Positions 8,554-17,616 of a stretch of 64,000 nucleotides of DNA are shown here, in pieces. How positions within the stretch are numbered: the stretch's first letter is position 1; every line of letters starts with the position of its first letter. The DNA comes from Granulicella sapmiensis. Lineage in GTDB: Bacteria > Acidobacteriota > Terriglobia > Terriglobales > Acidobacteriaceae. The stretch lies in NCBI GenBank assembly GCA_026225395.1, contig JAMFSR010000041.1:41352-105351 (forward strand), written 5' to 3'. Both the position numbers and the translations under genes were made by a program. The notes under the pieces were generated by a model. The model was not told the DNA's origin, searched no databases, and saw only the letters and a list, made by a program, of their open reading frames with translations.

Positions 8554-9162
8554 ATGATGTTCAGACACATGTTCTTTCGCGACGACAACGACAGCCCACG
8601 CGCCTGCAATTCCGGAGAACGCGGCGACCGCCACGGTCGCCACCACGCCCGCTTCGGACGCCACGGCGGTCCCGGCCCCTGGGAACGCGGCTTCGGTGGC
8701 CGCGAGCGCTTCCTCGACCCCGGTGACCTCCAGCTCATCCTCCTCCAGCTTCTCAGCGAAAAGCCCAGCTACGGCTACGAGCTGATCAAGGCCATTGAGG
8801 ATCGTCTTTCCGGCGGTTACGCTCCATCACCCGGCGTCGTCTACCCCACCCTCACCCTGCTCGAAGAGCGCGGCTTCGCCGAAGTCCAGGCCAGCGAAGG
8901 CAACCGCAAGGTCTACGCGGTCACCGAAGCCGGCCGCCAGGAGCTCACCGCCAACGCCGCCCGCCTGCAGGAGATCACCGAGCGGCTCGACCACACCGGC
9001 CGCGCTTTCCGCAGTGGCCGCTCGCCGCAGATCATGCGTGCCTTCGGCAACCTCGGCGAGTCCGTCCGCCTGCGCATGCGCCGCGGCGACCTCACACCCG
9101 AGCAGATCGCCAAAGTCGCGGAAGCGATCGATCTCGCAGCCCGCACCATCGACAGCATCTAG
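8554..9162 (+). CDS. yqjI: PadR-family metal-responsive regulator, YqjI-like
   Basis: The 202-residue protein has a His/Gly/Arg-rich N terminus (residues 1-50, including RHGRHHARFGRHGG). A PadR winged helix follows at about 54-130: LILLQLLSEKPSYGYELIKA, then GGYAPSPGVVYPTLTLLEE, then a wing with GNRKVYAVTEAGRQEL. A helical dimerisation tail completes it. This order closely follows E. coli YqjI, a nickel-responsive repressor of itself and of the iron reductase gene yqjH, whose His-rich N terminus binds metal. A palindromic operator sits upstream and GGAG lies nine bases before the ATG. Its target besides itself is not evident; adjacency to the heme genes suggests iron/metal homeostasis. Confidence 0.83.
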   Translation: MMFRHMFFRDDNDSPRACNSGERGDRHGRHHARFGRHGGPGPWERGFGGRERFLDPGDLQLILLQLLSEKPSYGYELIKAIEDRLSGGYAPSPGVVYPTLTLLEERGFAEVQASEGNRKVYAVTEAGRQELTANAARLQEITERLDHTGRAFRSGRSPQIMRAFGNLGESVRLRMRRGDLTPEQIAKVAEAIDLAARTIDSI

Positions 9163-9170
9163 CAACCCTC

Positions 9171-9202
9171 CGGCATCCGGCAACGAAAGGCGCCGGATGC
9201 CG
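9171..9202 (+). terminator. Hairpin after the PadR-type gene
   Basis: CGGCATCCGGC (9171-9181) pairs perfectly with GCCGGATGCCG (9192-9202), giving an 11-base stem and 10-base loop, eight bases after the stop. No T run follows, so termination is only likely. Confidence 0.55.
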
Positions 9203-9234
9203 CTATCTCTGCGACCCGGTTCCAAAATCGCTCA

Positions 9235-9264
9235 CTGTTCAAAATTGAACAGATTTCTTCTGTC
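9235..9264 (+). promoter_or_regulatory. Operator-like palindromes before the four-Cys gene
   Basis: CTGTTCAA (9235-9242) and TTGAACAG (9245-9252) are perfect arms separated by two bases. ACAGA/TCTGT (9250-9264) forms an overlapping second dyad. Such short-spaced dyads suit a dimeric repressor; its identity is unknown. Confidence 0.5.
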
Positions 9265-9325
9265 GCCTATACGACACTTCCCTGCAGTATCCCTATCCGA
9301 GCCTTATATCCGGGAGATCACTGCC

Positions 9326-9577
9326 ATGGAAGAACTGATCAGATGCGACTGCGGACGTCTCTGGAGCTTCATCTGCTACCCCCTTTTACATCCAAGCCCT
9401 GACGCCATCGATTGCAAATGCGGCAAGGTTCTCAGATCCTGGCGCGAAGCCATCTACTACGTCATCGAGCTGCGCGAAGACATCCCCCGCGGCGCACGCC
9501 CGTCCACCAACTGGTCCACCCATCAAAACCCCGAGCCTGCTCGCCAGCCCCGCTCCAACCGCGCAAACGGCACTTGA
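9326..9577 (+). CDS. Small four-cysteine (CxCG...CxCG) protein, unknown function
   Basis: The 83-residue protein starts MEELIRCDCGRLW. Cys7-x-Cys9-Gly and Cys30-x-Cys32-Gly form two knuckles 20 residues apart, as in small zinc ribbons; an extra Cys17 lies between them. The C-terminal 30 residues are polar and probably disordered. I chose the ATG at 9326 because CGGGAG precedes it by nine bases and the frame upstream overlaps the PadR-type gene. The gene has its own palindromic control region. It is possibly a zinc-binding adaptor or nucleic-acid-binding protein; no family is recognised. Confidence 0.65.
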   Translation: MEELIRCDCGRLWSFICYPLLHPSPDAIDCKCGKVLRSWREAIYYVIELREDIPRGARPSTNWSTHQNPEPARQPRSNRANGT

Positions 9578-9607
9578 CGCCGGGCCATCAACCCGTAAAG
9601 TCAAAGC

Positions 9608-10513
9608 ATGCCTGTCACCGCACGACCAACTCACAAGCTTCGCTGGCTTGCCATCGTCCTTGCGACTCTGCTCGTCCTGGTCTTCTACGCCTGGGAAGTC
9701 TTCGCTCACAAAGTCCTCGCCGTCGTCGAAACCCAAATCCTAACCTCCGGCCCCAACGGCCCGCAGACCCCAGCTACCTACGGCACCCCATTCAAGCACG
9801 TCCAGATCCCCAGCGGCCATCATCGCCTCGACGCCAACCTAGTCCAGGCACCCACCACCTGCGGCCCCGACGCCCCCGCCCTCCTGCTCTTCCACGGCAC
9901 CGGCGAAACCATCTCCGACTGGGCCCTCGCCCAGCACTTCCTCGCCACTCATTGCGTCTCGTCGCTCGTCTTCGACCCCACCGGCTTCGGCAACAGTCCC
10001 CACCCCGCCACCATCGACACCGTCAACGACGACGCCCTCGCCGCCTACGCGTACTTCGCCCACCGCTTCGCCGGCAAGCGCCTCTATGTCCTCGGCCACT
10101 CCCTCGGCAACGCCTTCATGCTCCCCGCCGCCGCCAAATTCTCACCCGCACCCCTCGGCCTCATCGAAGCCAACGGCTTCGCCTCCCTCCACTCCATCGA
10201 AGGCGAAGGCAAACCCTGGACCTACCGCACCCTCATCAATACCACCCCCGACTGGCTCGACAACGTAAAAGCCGTCACCCAGATTCACACCCCCATCCTC
10301 ATCATCGTCTCCGATGCCGACACCCGCATCCCCATGCACAACGGCCTCGCCATCTACGCCGCCGCCAACGATCCCAAACAACTCATCACCCTCCACGGCT
10401 TCCAACACAACGACCTCTACAAAACCCCCACCGACGCCTGGTGGTCCGCCGTCCTAACCTTCATCAAAGTCCCAAACCAACCCCAAGCTCCCACACCAAC
10501 CCCCAATCCCTAA
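9608..10513 (+). CDS. Membrane-anchored alpha/beta hydrolase
   Basis: The 301-residue protein has one N-terminal hydrophobic segment (about residues 12-32: WLAIVLATLLVLVFYAWEV) that should anchor it with the catalytic domain outside the cytoplasm. The fold shows LLLFHGTGETISDW (oxyanion region), the nucleophile elbow GHSLG with Ser165, VSDADTRIP as the likely acid region and HGFQHND with His267 as the likely base. The substrate is unknown; it could be an esterase or acyl hydrolase. The stop codon (10511-10513) and the Pro/Thr-rich tail lie at the border of a period-7 array, so the natural C terminus has probably been rewritten by the repeat. Confidence 0.8.
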   Translation: MPVTARPTHKLRWLAIVLATLLVLVFYAWEVFAHKVLAVVETQILTSGPNGPQTPATYGTPFKHVQIPSGHHRLDANLVQAPTTCGPDAPALLLFHGTGETISDWALAQHFLATHCVSSLVFDPTGFGNSPHPATIDTVNDDALAAYAYFAHRFAGKRLYVLGHSLGNAFMLPAAAKFSPAPLGLIEANGFASLHSIEGEGKPWTYRTLINTTPDWLDNVKAVTQIHTPILIIVSDADTRIPMHNGLAIYAAANDPKQLITLHGFQHNDLYKTPTDAWWSAVLTFIKVPNQPQAPTPTPNP

Positions 10514-10560
10514 TCCCTAATTCCTAATTCCTAATTCCTAATTCCTAATTCCTAATTCCT
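10502..10560 (+). repeat. Period-7 array (CCTAATT)
   Basis: About eight heptamers run CCCAATC, CCTAATC, then six CCTAATT, then CCT. This is the most regular array of the window, and it supplies the TAA stop of the preceding hydrolase gene. Confidence 0.92.
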
Positions 10561-10588
10561 GAAGATTTTCGCAAAGCGTAAAATCTTC
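10561..10588 (+). promoter_or_regulatory. Perfect hairpin directly before a start codon
   Basis: GAAGATTTT (10561-10569) pairs with AAAATCTTC (10580-10588). CGC/GCG extends the stem inward with one bulge. The ATG of the next gene begins two bases later. No separate Shine-Dalgarno is seen, so the fold would occupy the ribosome-entry site. Confidence 0.7.
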
Positions 10589-10590
10589 CC

Positions 10591-11127
10591 ATGGGCATCA
10601 CCCGCCAGCAAGCCATCGACTGTTTCGCCTCCGACGACCTCATCGGCATCGGCATGGAAGCCGACGCCATCCGCCGCACCCTCCACCCCGGCAACATCGT
10701 CACCTACGCCATCGCCGCCGATCAGTCTCCGGAAAGCACCACCGCCACCATGACCATCGGCCAGGGCGAAACCATCGACCAGCGCCTCGAAACCCTCGAA
10801 AAGCTCCGCATCCAGCAGGAAGAAACCGGCGCCTTCACCGCCTTCCGTCTCATGACCTCCGCCGTCCTCGCACCCGACGACCCCACCGCCGTCGAGTACC
10901 TCAAAACCCTCGCCATCTCCCGCCTCTACCTCGATAACATCCCCAACATCGAAGCCTCCCTCGACACCCAGGGCCTCAAAGTCCTCCAGCTAACCCTCCG
11001 CTTCGGCGCCAACGACGCCGGCTCCATCGCCGAAACCACCGAAGAAGACATCCGCCGCATCATCCGCGGCGCCGGCTTAAAGCCCGTCGAGCGCGACGCC
11101 GCTTACACTACCCACTTCCTCGCCTAA
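10591..11127 (+). CDS. MqnC-like protein lacking the radical-SAM core
   Basis: The 178-residue protein reads as both ends of dehypoxanthine futalosine cyclase (MqnC, menaquinone futalosine pathway) joined together. Residues 1-40 (ITRQQAIDCFASDDLIGIGM, then ADAIRRTLHPGNIVTY) match the MqnC N terminus. Residues from about 50 (TATMTIGQGETIDQRLETLE, then EETGAFTAF) and about 100-178 (EYLKTLAISRLYLDNIPNIE, then TQGLKVLQLTLRFGANDAGS) match its C-terminal third. The middle, including the CxxxCxxC cluster motif, is absent, so radical chemistry is not possible. The frame is intact and codon use matches the neighbours, so it may be a retained paralogue with a new role rather than debris. Full MqnC proteins are about twice as long. 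Confidence 0.75.
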   Translation: MGITRQQAIDCFASDDLIGIGMEADAIRRTLHPGNIVTYAIAADQSPESTTATMTIGQGETIDQRLETLEKLRIQQEETGAFTAFRLMTSAVLAPDDPTAVEYLKTLAISRLYLDNIPNIEASLDTQGLKVLQLTLRFGANDAGSIAETTEEDIRRIIRGAGLKPVERDAAYTTHFLA

Positions 11128-11185
11128 TCCCGGCCATACTTTTAGATTTGTCATCCTGAGCTGTTCGCCTGCGGCAGCACAGACG

Positions 11186-11235
11186 CCCGGGTGGCCCATT
11201 CATCGCGCGCCCTTTGCGCGATGAGTGGGGAACAC
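11186..11235 (+). repeat. Two-hairpin family element (first hairpin only)
   Basis: CCCATTCATCGCGC (11195-11208) pairs with GCGCGATGAGTGGG (11216-11229), 14 pairs with one wobble, loop GCCCTTT. The flanking CCGGGTGGCCCA matches the other copies. After it come fragments of another common repeat (CTTTCTGTCATCCTCGAAGG), up to the next gene. Confidence 0.82.
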
Positions 11236-11352
11236 CAAATCCGAACCCACCATCAACACGCCCTTGCCGTTCTTTCTGTCATCCTCGAAGGGATCTGCTT
11301 TTCCGCGGGCACCAGCACCCACACCCTTTCCCCGCCACGCCGTCCAACCCCA

Positions 11353-12264
11353 ATGCTTTTCCGCACACTCCTGCTCCTGCTAACCCTAACCCCCTGCGCC
11401 CTCGCGCAGGAACCCTTCCACCTAAGCGTCCGCACCAACGAAGTCTCCATCACCTTCAACGCCGAAGACCAATCCGGCCACCCCCTCACCGACCTCACCG
11501 CCGCCGACGTTCGCCTCTTCGACAACAACCTCGCCCCAGATCGCGTTACCCTCTTCCTCCGCCACAAAGATCTCCCACTCCGCATCGCCATCCTTTTCGA
11601 CGAAAGCGGCTCCATGGACGGCGCACTCCGCCCATCCATCATCGCCCGCGGCCTCGCCGCATCCATCCTCCAAACCCCCGCCGACCAGGCTCTCATCATC
11701 CGCTTTGACTTCGAATCCAAGCTCCAGCAGGACTGGACCGGCGACCCCAAAGTCCTCGCCACCGCCGCCTCCCACGTAGCCGACGACAACAAGAGCCGCT
11801 GCTGCGGCACCGCCCTCTGGGACACTCTCTACCTCGCCTGCCGCGACCACCTCTCGCCCCAAACCCCCGGCGCCGAAACCTCCTCCAACGCCATCATCCT
11901 CTTCACCGACGGCCTCGATAACCGCAGCCACGCCCTCCCACAGGACGTCGTCGAAGAATGCCAGCGCAAGCAAACCGCCATCTACCCCTTCGTCGCCCCC
12001 GACCGCGCCCACTTCGACTCTGGCCAGAAAGCCCTCCGCTCCATCGCCGAGCTCACCGGCGGCCGTGTCTTCTACCAGCAATCCACCAGCGAAGCCATCA
12101 CCGCCTCCGCCCTGCAAATCAGCCAGGACCTCCGCAACCAGTACACCCTCGTCTACCGACCCGCAAAGTTCAAACGCAACGGCGCATTCCACCACATCAA
12201 GCTAGAAAGCCCCACCCGCACCGCCGTCTTCAACGCCCGCACCGGCTACTACGCCTCTCACTGA
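11353..12264 (+). CDS. Secreted acidobacterial VWFA-related protein
   Basis: From the ATG at 11353 the product is 303 residues with a signal peptide (MLFRTLLLLLTLTPCALAQ). A short beta domain carries the lineage hallmark VRLFDNN, then a von Willebrand A domain starts at LRIAILFDESGSMDG. The metal-ion site is DESGS at residues 83-87, with a distal acidic TDGLDNRS. This is the acidobacterial VWFA-related family, found in many copies per genome; a role in surface protein binding is generally presumed and no target is known. An earlier in-frame ATG at 11191 exists, but its extension is translated repeat DNA ahead of the signal peptide, so it is rejected. Confidence 0.85.
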   Translation: MLFRTLLLLLTLTPCALAQEPFHLSVRTNEVSITFNAEDQSGHPLTDLTAADVRLFDNNLAPDRVTLFLRHKDLPLRIAILFDESGSMDGALRPSIIARGLAASILQTPADQALIIRFDFESKLQQDWTGDPKVLATAASHVADDNKSRCCGTALWDTLYLACRDHLSPQTPGAETSSNAIILFTDGLDNRSHALPQDVVEECQRKQTAIYPFVAPDRAHFDSGQKALRSIAELTGGRVFYQQSTSEAITASALQISQDLRNQYTLVYRPAKFKRNGAFHHIKLESPTRTAVFNARTGYYASH

Positions 12265-12326
12265 AGCATACCCTCGTCAGCCAGACTCTCTGAATGTCTG
12301 ATATTCTGAGATTCTGAGGTTTTCTT

Positions 12327-12704
12327 ATGGCTTCGACCACCATCAAAATGGGGAAGCGCGGCACCGTCGTTCTTCCCTCCAAACTACGCAAACAACTCGG
12401 CCTCATCGACGGCTCATTACTAACCACCGAAGTCAAAGACGGCGAAATCCGCATTCGCCCGGCATATTTCTATGAACCTGAGGCCTGGTCCGACCAGCGT
12501 CGCGCTTTCTTCCTTCTCTACAACTCCATGACCAAGGAAGAATGGGACGAAGTCCTGCCGGAAGTTCTCGCATTAGGCATGGATCCCTCCACGATAGAAG
12601 GGCTTCCGCCAAATCACCGGGACACCCTGCCAACCAACGCCGAACTGAACGAGCGCGAGCGCAAAGCCGTCGTCACCTTCGGCAGAGAACCTCTCAGTGC
12701 CTGA
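12327..12704 (+). CDS. AbrB/MazE-type antitoxin
   Basis: The 125-residue protein has a SpoVT/AbrB swapped-hairpin DNA-binding domain at residues 3-50 (TIKMGKRGTVVLPSKLRKQL, then DGEIRIRP). A C-terminal half (51-125) probably wraps the partner toxin. GAGG lies eight bases before the ATG. The next gene, a PIN nuclease, overlaps its end by eight bases, so the two form a VapBC-like module in which this protein neutralises the toxin and represses the pair. The upstream ATTCTGA repeats (12302-12318) may be part of the operator. Confidence 0.82.
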   Translation: MASTTIKMGKRGTVVLPSKLRKQLGLIDGSLLTTEVKDGEIRIRPAYFYEPEAWSDQRRAFFLLYNSMTKEEWDEVLPEVLALGMDPSTIEGLPPNHRDTLPTNAELNERERKAVVTFGREPLSA

Positions 12705-13125
12705 CCGCTTTTCGCCTCTCGACATTTTCCTGGACTCCAACGTTCTTTTTTCAGCCTCGCGACTCGAGAACCACCGGTTTCTGAACTTCTGGCGGATGCG
12801 CAACGTCACGCCCACGTTTTCGGCTTTCGCCATTAATGAAGTCCGCCGCAATATCGCGACCGACGCCCATCACACCCGCTTCGAAAAGCTTCTTTTACAA
12901 ACCAGCATGGTCAGCGACGGCCCACTGCAGATTATTCCTGCAGGCATCACCTTGGCTCTCAAGGACCAGCCGATCCTCGCAACCGCCATCTTCGCCAGCA
13001 TGAATTACCTCATCACCGGCGACCTCCATCACTTTGGCCATCTCTACGGATCGACCATCGCCCACGTAAAAATTCTCAGTCCAACAGCGTTTCTGGAAAC
13101 CTATAACTACCGTCTCAATCTCTAG
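12697..13125 (+). CDS. PIN-domain toxin (VapC-like ribonuclease)
   Basis: The 142-residue protein has the acidic pattern of PIN nucleases: Asp13 in IFLDSNVLFSA, a Glu in INEVRRN, and Asp residues in LKDQPILATAI and YLITGDLHHF. PIN toxins cut RNA with Mg2+ or Mn2+. The GTG start at 12697 lies inside the antitoxin gene, giving translational coupling. The fourth acidic site in the TGD..H motif is intact, so it is probably active. Confidence 0.82.
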   Translation: MPDRFSPLDIFLDSNVLFSASRLENHRFLNFWRMRNVTPTFSAFAINEVRRNIATDAHHTRFEKLLLQTSMVSDGPLQIIPAGITLALKDQPILATAIFASMNYLITGDLHHFGHLYGSTIAHVKILSPTAFLETYNYRLNL

Positions 13126-13181
13126 CCCGCTCGCGTAAAATCAATCCCTGACACCATCGCACGCCCCCGGAGCGTCCTCTG

Positions 13182-14816
<1,635 letters not shown>

Positions 14817-14875
14817 CTCTTGCGCGCTGCGAGCGAACTCTACTAAAGTTGTCTTAGAGCCAAGCTGAGGTCCAT

Positions 14876-15139
14876 TTGGGTTCCCTGACATTCGACGGTG
14901 TGCGATTCACCTTTTACTCTCACGATCACACCCCTATACATACTCATGGCTTTTATGCCGGTATAGAGGTCATTATGGATATTTATCCTGACAACGTGAG
15001 ACGTGCGCGTCGCAAGAATAGCGTGAAGCCCTCCAACGCAAAAGCGTCGGACGTCGCACACATTGAGAACACGGCTGCAATCCACCGGCAAGAACTGCTT
15101 GCTCTATGGAGGAAGATCAATGCTTCATCCCGACGTTAG
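14876..15139 (+). CDS. DUF4160-like small protein
   Basis: The 87-residue protein has the DUF4160 pattern: F.FYSHDHTPIHTHGFYAGIE with paired histidines, and an Ala/Glu-rich helix at the end (LLALWRKI). It has a TTG start with TGAGG five bases before it. The next gene (DUF2442-like) overlaps by 20 bases. DUF4160 and DUF2442 genes commonly travel as a pair and are suspected toxin-antitoxin-like modules without established biochemistry. Confidence 0.72.
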   Translation: MGSLTFDGVRFTFYSHDHTPIHTHGFYAGIEVIMDIYPDNVRRARRKNSVKPSNAKASDVAHIENTAAIHRQELLALWRKINASSRR

Positions 15140-15473
15140 AGACACGATGGAAGAAATCGAGGAAATGCTCGCCGCCGCCAAACTCGAGCCACCCTCACCT
15201 TCTCTCATCCACGCCGAATACCTTCGCGACAAGGATCTCTTCATCCTAAAAATCAGCGACGGCCGCCGTCTCGCTATTCCGCGCGAAGATATCTGGGCCG
15301 TTCGCAACGCCACACCCGACCAGGCCGCCAACTTCATCACCGAGGCCCCAGGCTCCGACATCTGGTGGCCCGAATTGGACGAAGGCCTCTATATCCCATA
15401 TGCCCTCGAAGGCCGCTACGGCAGCGACGCTTGGATGGACCACGTCCACCGCCGCACCACCACCGCCGCCTAA
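15120..15473 (+). CDS. DUF2442-like protein
   Basis: From ATG 15120 the product is 117 residues. The DUF2442 core is visible at 30-85: DLFILKISDGRRLAIPREDI and WPELDEGLYIPYALEG. GGAGG precedes this ATG by seven bases, inside the end of the DUF4160-like gene, so translation is coupled. Together with its partner it may be a two-gene regulatory or toxin-antitoxin unit. Function is unknown. Confidence 0.75.
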   Translation: MLHPDVRDTMEEIEEMLAAAKLEPPSPSLIHAEYLRDKDLFILKISDGRRLAIPREDIWAVRNATPDQAANFITEAPGSDIWWPELDEGLYIPYALEGRYGSDAWMDHVHRRTTTAA

Positions 15474-15493
15474 CCTCGCCACACACCCAAACA

Positions 15494-15518
15494 AAAGGCC
15501 CGCTCATCGCGGGCCTTT
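15494..15518. terminator. Bidirectional terminator
   Basis: AAAGGCCCGC (15494-15503) and GCGGGCCTTT (15509-15518) pair perfectly across TCATC, between two convergent genes. Heptamer-like CTGTTCC CTGTTAG follows at 15523. Confidence 0.88.
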
Positions 15519-15552
15519 CCATCTGTTCCCTGTTAGCTGGCCATACTCTCAC

Positions 15553-16575
15553 CTAGAACCGTATACCGAACTTGACCGGAAAATACGTCGTCCGGTTGCT
15601 GTTCGCCGGAAAGAAGTTTGCCCCGGCATAGGCCAGATTCTGCTGAGCGTCAGCCGCTGTATAACCGGGACGTTGCGAGTTATCAACGAATACATACCGC
15701 GCCTCGCCATAGAATCGTTCGTTGGAGAAGTGCGAGAACTTATACGTGATCCCGAAGCCCGCGCCGAAGCCCGGAGCGTTCGACGTGTAGTGGTCGAAGT
15801 TCGAGTTCACTGCGTAGATGCCGCAACCATAGTAAGGATCGCAGTACTCTTGTTCCGAAGGTGCCGTGAAGCTGGAGACCTTGTGGTAGAACCCTACGTC
15901 AGCCAGCACGTAAGCGCCCCACCCATCGGCCGTCGTTCCGCCAGCCAGCGTGAACGTCGGATCGATCGAAAACGACCAGGTGTGCTGATTTGCATCAATC
16001 CCGTTGTCCGCTGCATTGTAGTCACCCGTGTAGATGTACGACTGATTGCTGATCGCCTGCTTCGACAGTCCGAAGTGGTCATAATCGAACTCCACCGGCA
16101 CGGCAAAGTTCTTGCTGAACTGCCGTCCGCCGCCCAACTGGATTCCCCAGCTCGGCGTGAAGTACTTCCACGTATTGCCCGAGGGTTGCGCCAACCCCGC
16201 ACCACCATAGAACATCCACTTGTTCGATCCATCCGCATTCGTGTTCCCGCCACGATACCGTGGACGCCCATAGCGCCGCCGTCCGTTGTACTGCATCGCA
16301 TTCAGGTGCAGCGGATCGGTGCTCACCGTAGCCAAATCATCCGCCGCGCCGCTGCTGCTCGACGAGCTCGAAACCGCATCTTCCGCAACCGAGCTGGTCG
16401 CATACACAGGCGATGTATACGACTTGAAATTCACCGCCGGCGCGCTTACAGCCTGGCTCTGCATCGTCGCAGCCGGCTTGCTGGTCTGCGCGCTCATCGC
16501 GGCCACACTTGCGCCGCAAACCGCCGCGAGCATCAAGCTACGGCGCACGAAGTTCGTTCGAGTAAAAATAGACAT
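15553..16575 (-). CDS. Outer-membrane beta-barrel protein, unknown function
   Basis: The 340-residue protein starts at ATG 16575, with AAGGAG upstream. The signal peptide has a twin-Arg-like start (FVRRSLMLAAVCGASVAAMSAQ). A Ser-rich linker (about 60-80, eight consecutive Ser/Gly/Ala-type residues) and an Arg/Gly patch (NGRRRYGRPRYRGG) precede a barrel-like region with alternating aromatic strands (FYGGAGLAQP, GAGFGITYKFSHF, FYGEARYVFV) ending in FGIRF. It is similar in plan to OmpA/OmpW-type porins of acidobacteria. Four Cys near CDPYYGC may form disulfides. The 280 bases upstream to yggS hold its promoter; nothing else is recognised there. Confidence 0.75.
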   Translation of the reverse strand: MSIFTRTNFVRRSLMLAAVCGASVAAMSAQTSKPAATMQSQAVSAPAVNFKSYTSPVYATSSVAEDAVSSSSSSSGAADDLATVSTDPLHLNAMQYNGRRRYGRPRYRGGNTNADGSNKWMFYGGAGLAQPSGNTWKYFTPSWGIQLGGGRQFSKNFAVPVEFDYDHFGLSKQAISNQSYIYTGDYNAADNGIDANQHTWSFSIDPTFTLAGGTTADGWGAYVLADVGFYHKVSSFTAPSEQEYCDPYYGCGIYAVNSNFDHYTSNAPGFGAGFGITYKFSHFSNERFYGEARYVFVDNSQRPGYTAADAQQNLAYAGANFFPANSNRTTYFPVKFGIRF

Positions 16576-16855
16576 CTTGTTGTTGACTCCTTGCCGCAAG
16601 GGCAGAATTGCTGGATAAAACCCGAAATCTCGCCTTTAGTTGTGCCGATCAGGGACCATCGGACTTCCCTACAGCGTAGGACGGTGAAACTCGCCGACTG
16701 GATGCAGATTCTCGGAAATTGCCCCTTGACGCAGCTTTCCAGCCAAACCACCCACCCGGTCAACCGGCCCCTCAAACGATATCCCAGTATAAGGCGTTCA
16801 CCCGCATAAATGCCTTCCGCAACCCGCGCACACCAAAGCACTAAACTATCCCTAC

Positions 16856-17593
16856 ATGTCCATCGCCGCCAACCTCGAACGCCTCCGCAACGAAGTAGCC
16901 GACGCCTGCGCCCGCGCCGACCGCTCGCCCTCCACCGTCGCCCTCATGGCCGTCAGCAAAATGCACCCCGCCGAAGCCCTCCTCGAAGCCCACGCCGCCG
17001 GCCAGCGCCTCTTCGGCGAAAACCGCGTCCAGGAATGGCAATCTAAATCGCTTTCCTTCGCGACCCTTGCGCCAACCTTAGCGCCCTCTGCGTTCCCGTC
17101 CTCCTACCCCACTGCAACCGACTTCCGCATGCACTTAATCGGCCCGCTACAGAACAACAAAACCACCAAAGCCGCCGACCTCTTCCACGCCATCGACACG
17201 ATCGACTCCCTCAAAACCGCCACCCGCCTCAACGAAGCCGCCGCCGCGCTCAACAAAACCCTCCCCATCCTCATCGAAATCAAGCTCTCCCCCGAAGACA
17301 CCAAGCACGGTCTCGCTCCGGAGTCTCTCTCCTCATTCCTCCAATCCCTCATCCCTCTCCAGAACCTCACCGTCACCGGCCTCATGACCGTCCCACCCTG
17401 GTCGGAAGACCCCGAAACCGCCCGCCCCTACTTCCAGCACCTCCGTCGCCTACGCGACGAAAGCCTCGCCACACACCCCACCCTCACCGAGCTCTCCATG
17501 GGCATGTCCAACGACTTCCGCGTAGCCATCGAAGAAGGCTCCACGACCGTCCGCCTCGGCACCGCCATCTTCGGCAAACGCACCTACGCCTGA
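16856..17593 (+). CDS. yggS: YggS/PLPBP family pyridoxal-phosphate homeostasis protein
   Basis: The 245-residue protein is a single TIM barrel binding PLP at Lys35 (ALMAVSK). FGENRVQEW follows, then HLIGPLQNNK, EIKLSPEDTKHG, GLMTVPPW and the phosphate-binding end ELSMGMSNDFRVAIEEGST. It balances cytosolic PLP and has no known catalytic activity. Residues 65-86 (SLSFATLAPTLAPSAFP and following) interrupt the strand-loop between ENRVQEW and HLIGP, where relatives have only a few residues; the DNA there looks like an inserted repeat. Confidence 0.9.
   Translation: MSIAANLERLRNEVADACARADRSPSTVALMAVSKMHPAEALLEAHAAGQRLFGENRVQEWQSKSLSFATLAPTLAPSAFPSSYPTATDFRMHLIGPLQNNKTTKAADLFHAIDTIDSLKTATRLNEAAAALNKTLPILIEIKLSPEDTKHGLAPESLSSFLQSLIPLQNLTVTGLMTVPPWSEDPETARPYFQHLRRLRDESLATHPTLTELSMGMSNDFRVAIEEGSTTVRLGTAIFGKRTYA
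17048..17113 (+). repeat. Apparent in-frame repeat insertion in yggS
   Basis: The 66 bases contain staggered near-repeats: GACCCTTGCG, AACCTTAGCG and CCCTCTGCG, each about ten to twelve bases apart. Such GCG-paced runs are typical of intergenic repeats rather than of this protein family. Length is a multiple of three. Confidence 0.6.
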
Positions 17594-17616
17594 ACCACGG
17601 TTGCTTGGCATACCCT

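Noticed and set aside
11191..11352. Longer start of the VWA protein at 11191
   Set aside because: The extension is translated from a two-hairpin element and places 54 residues ahead of a clear signal peptide.
15400..16809. A 469-residue plus-strand frame across the outer-membrane protein gene
   Set aside because: Arg/His-rich and antisense to a gene with signal peptide, ribosome site and barrel pattern; it crosses a terminator.
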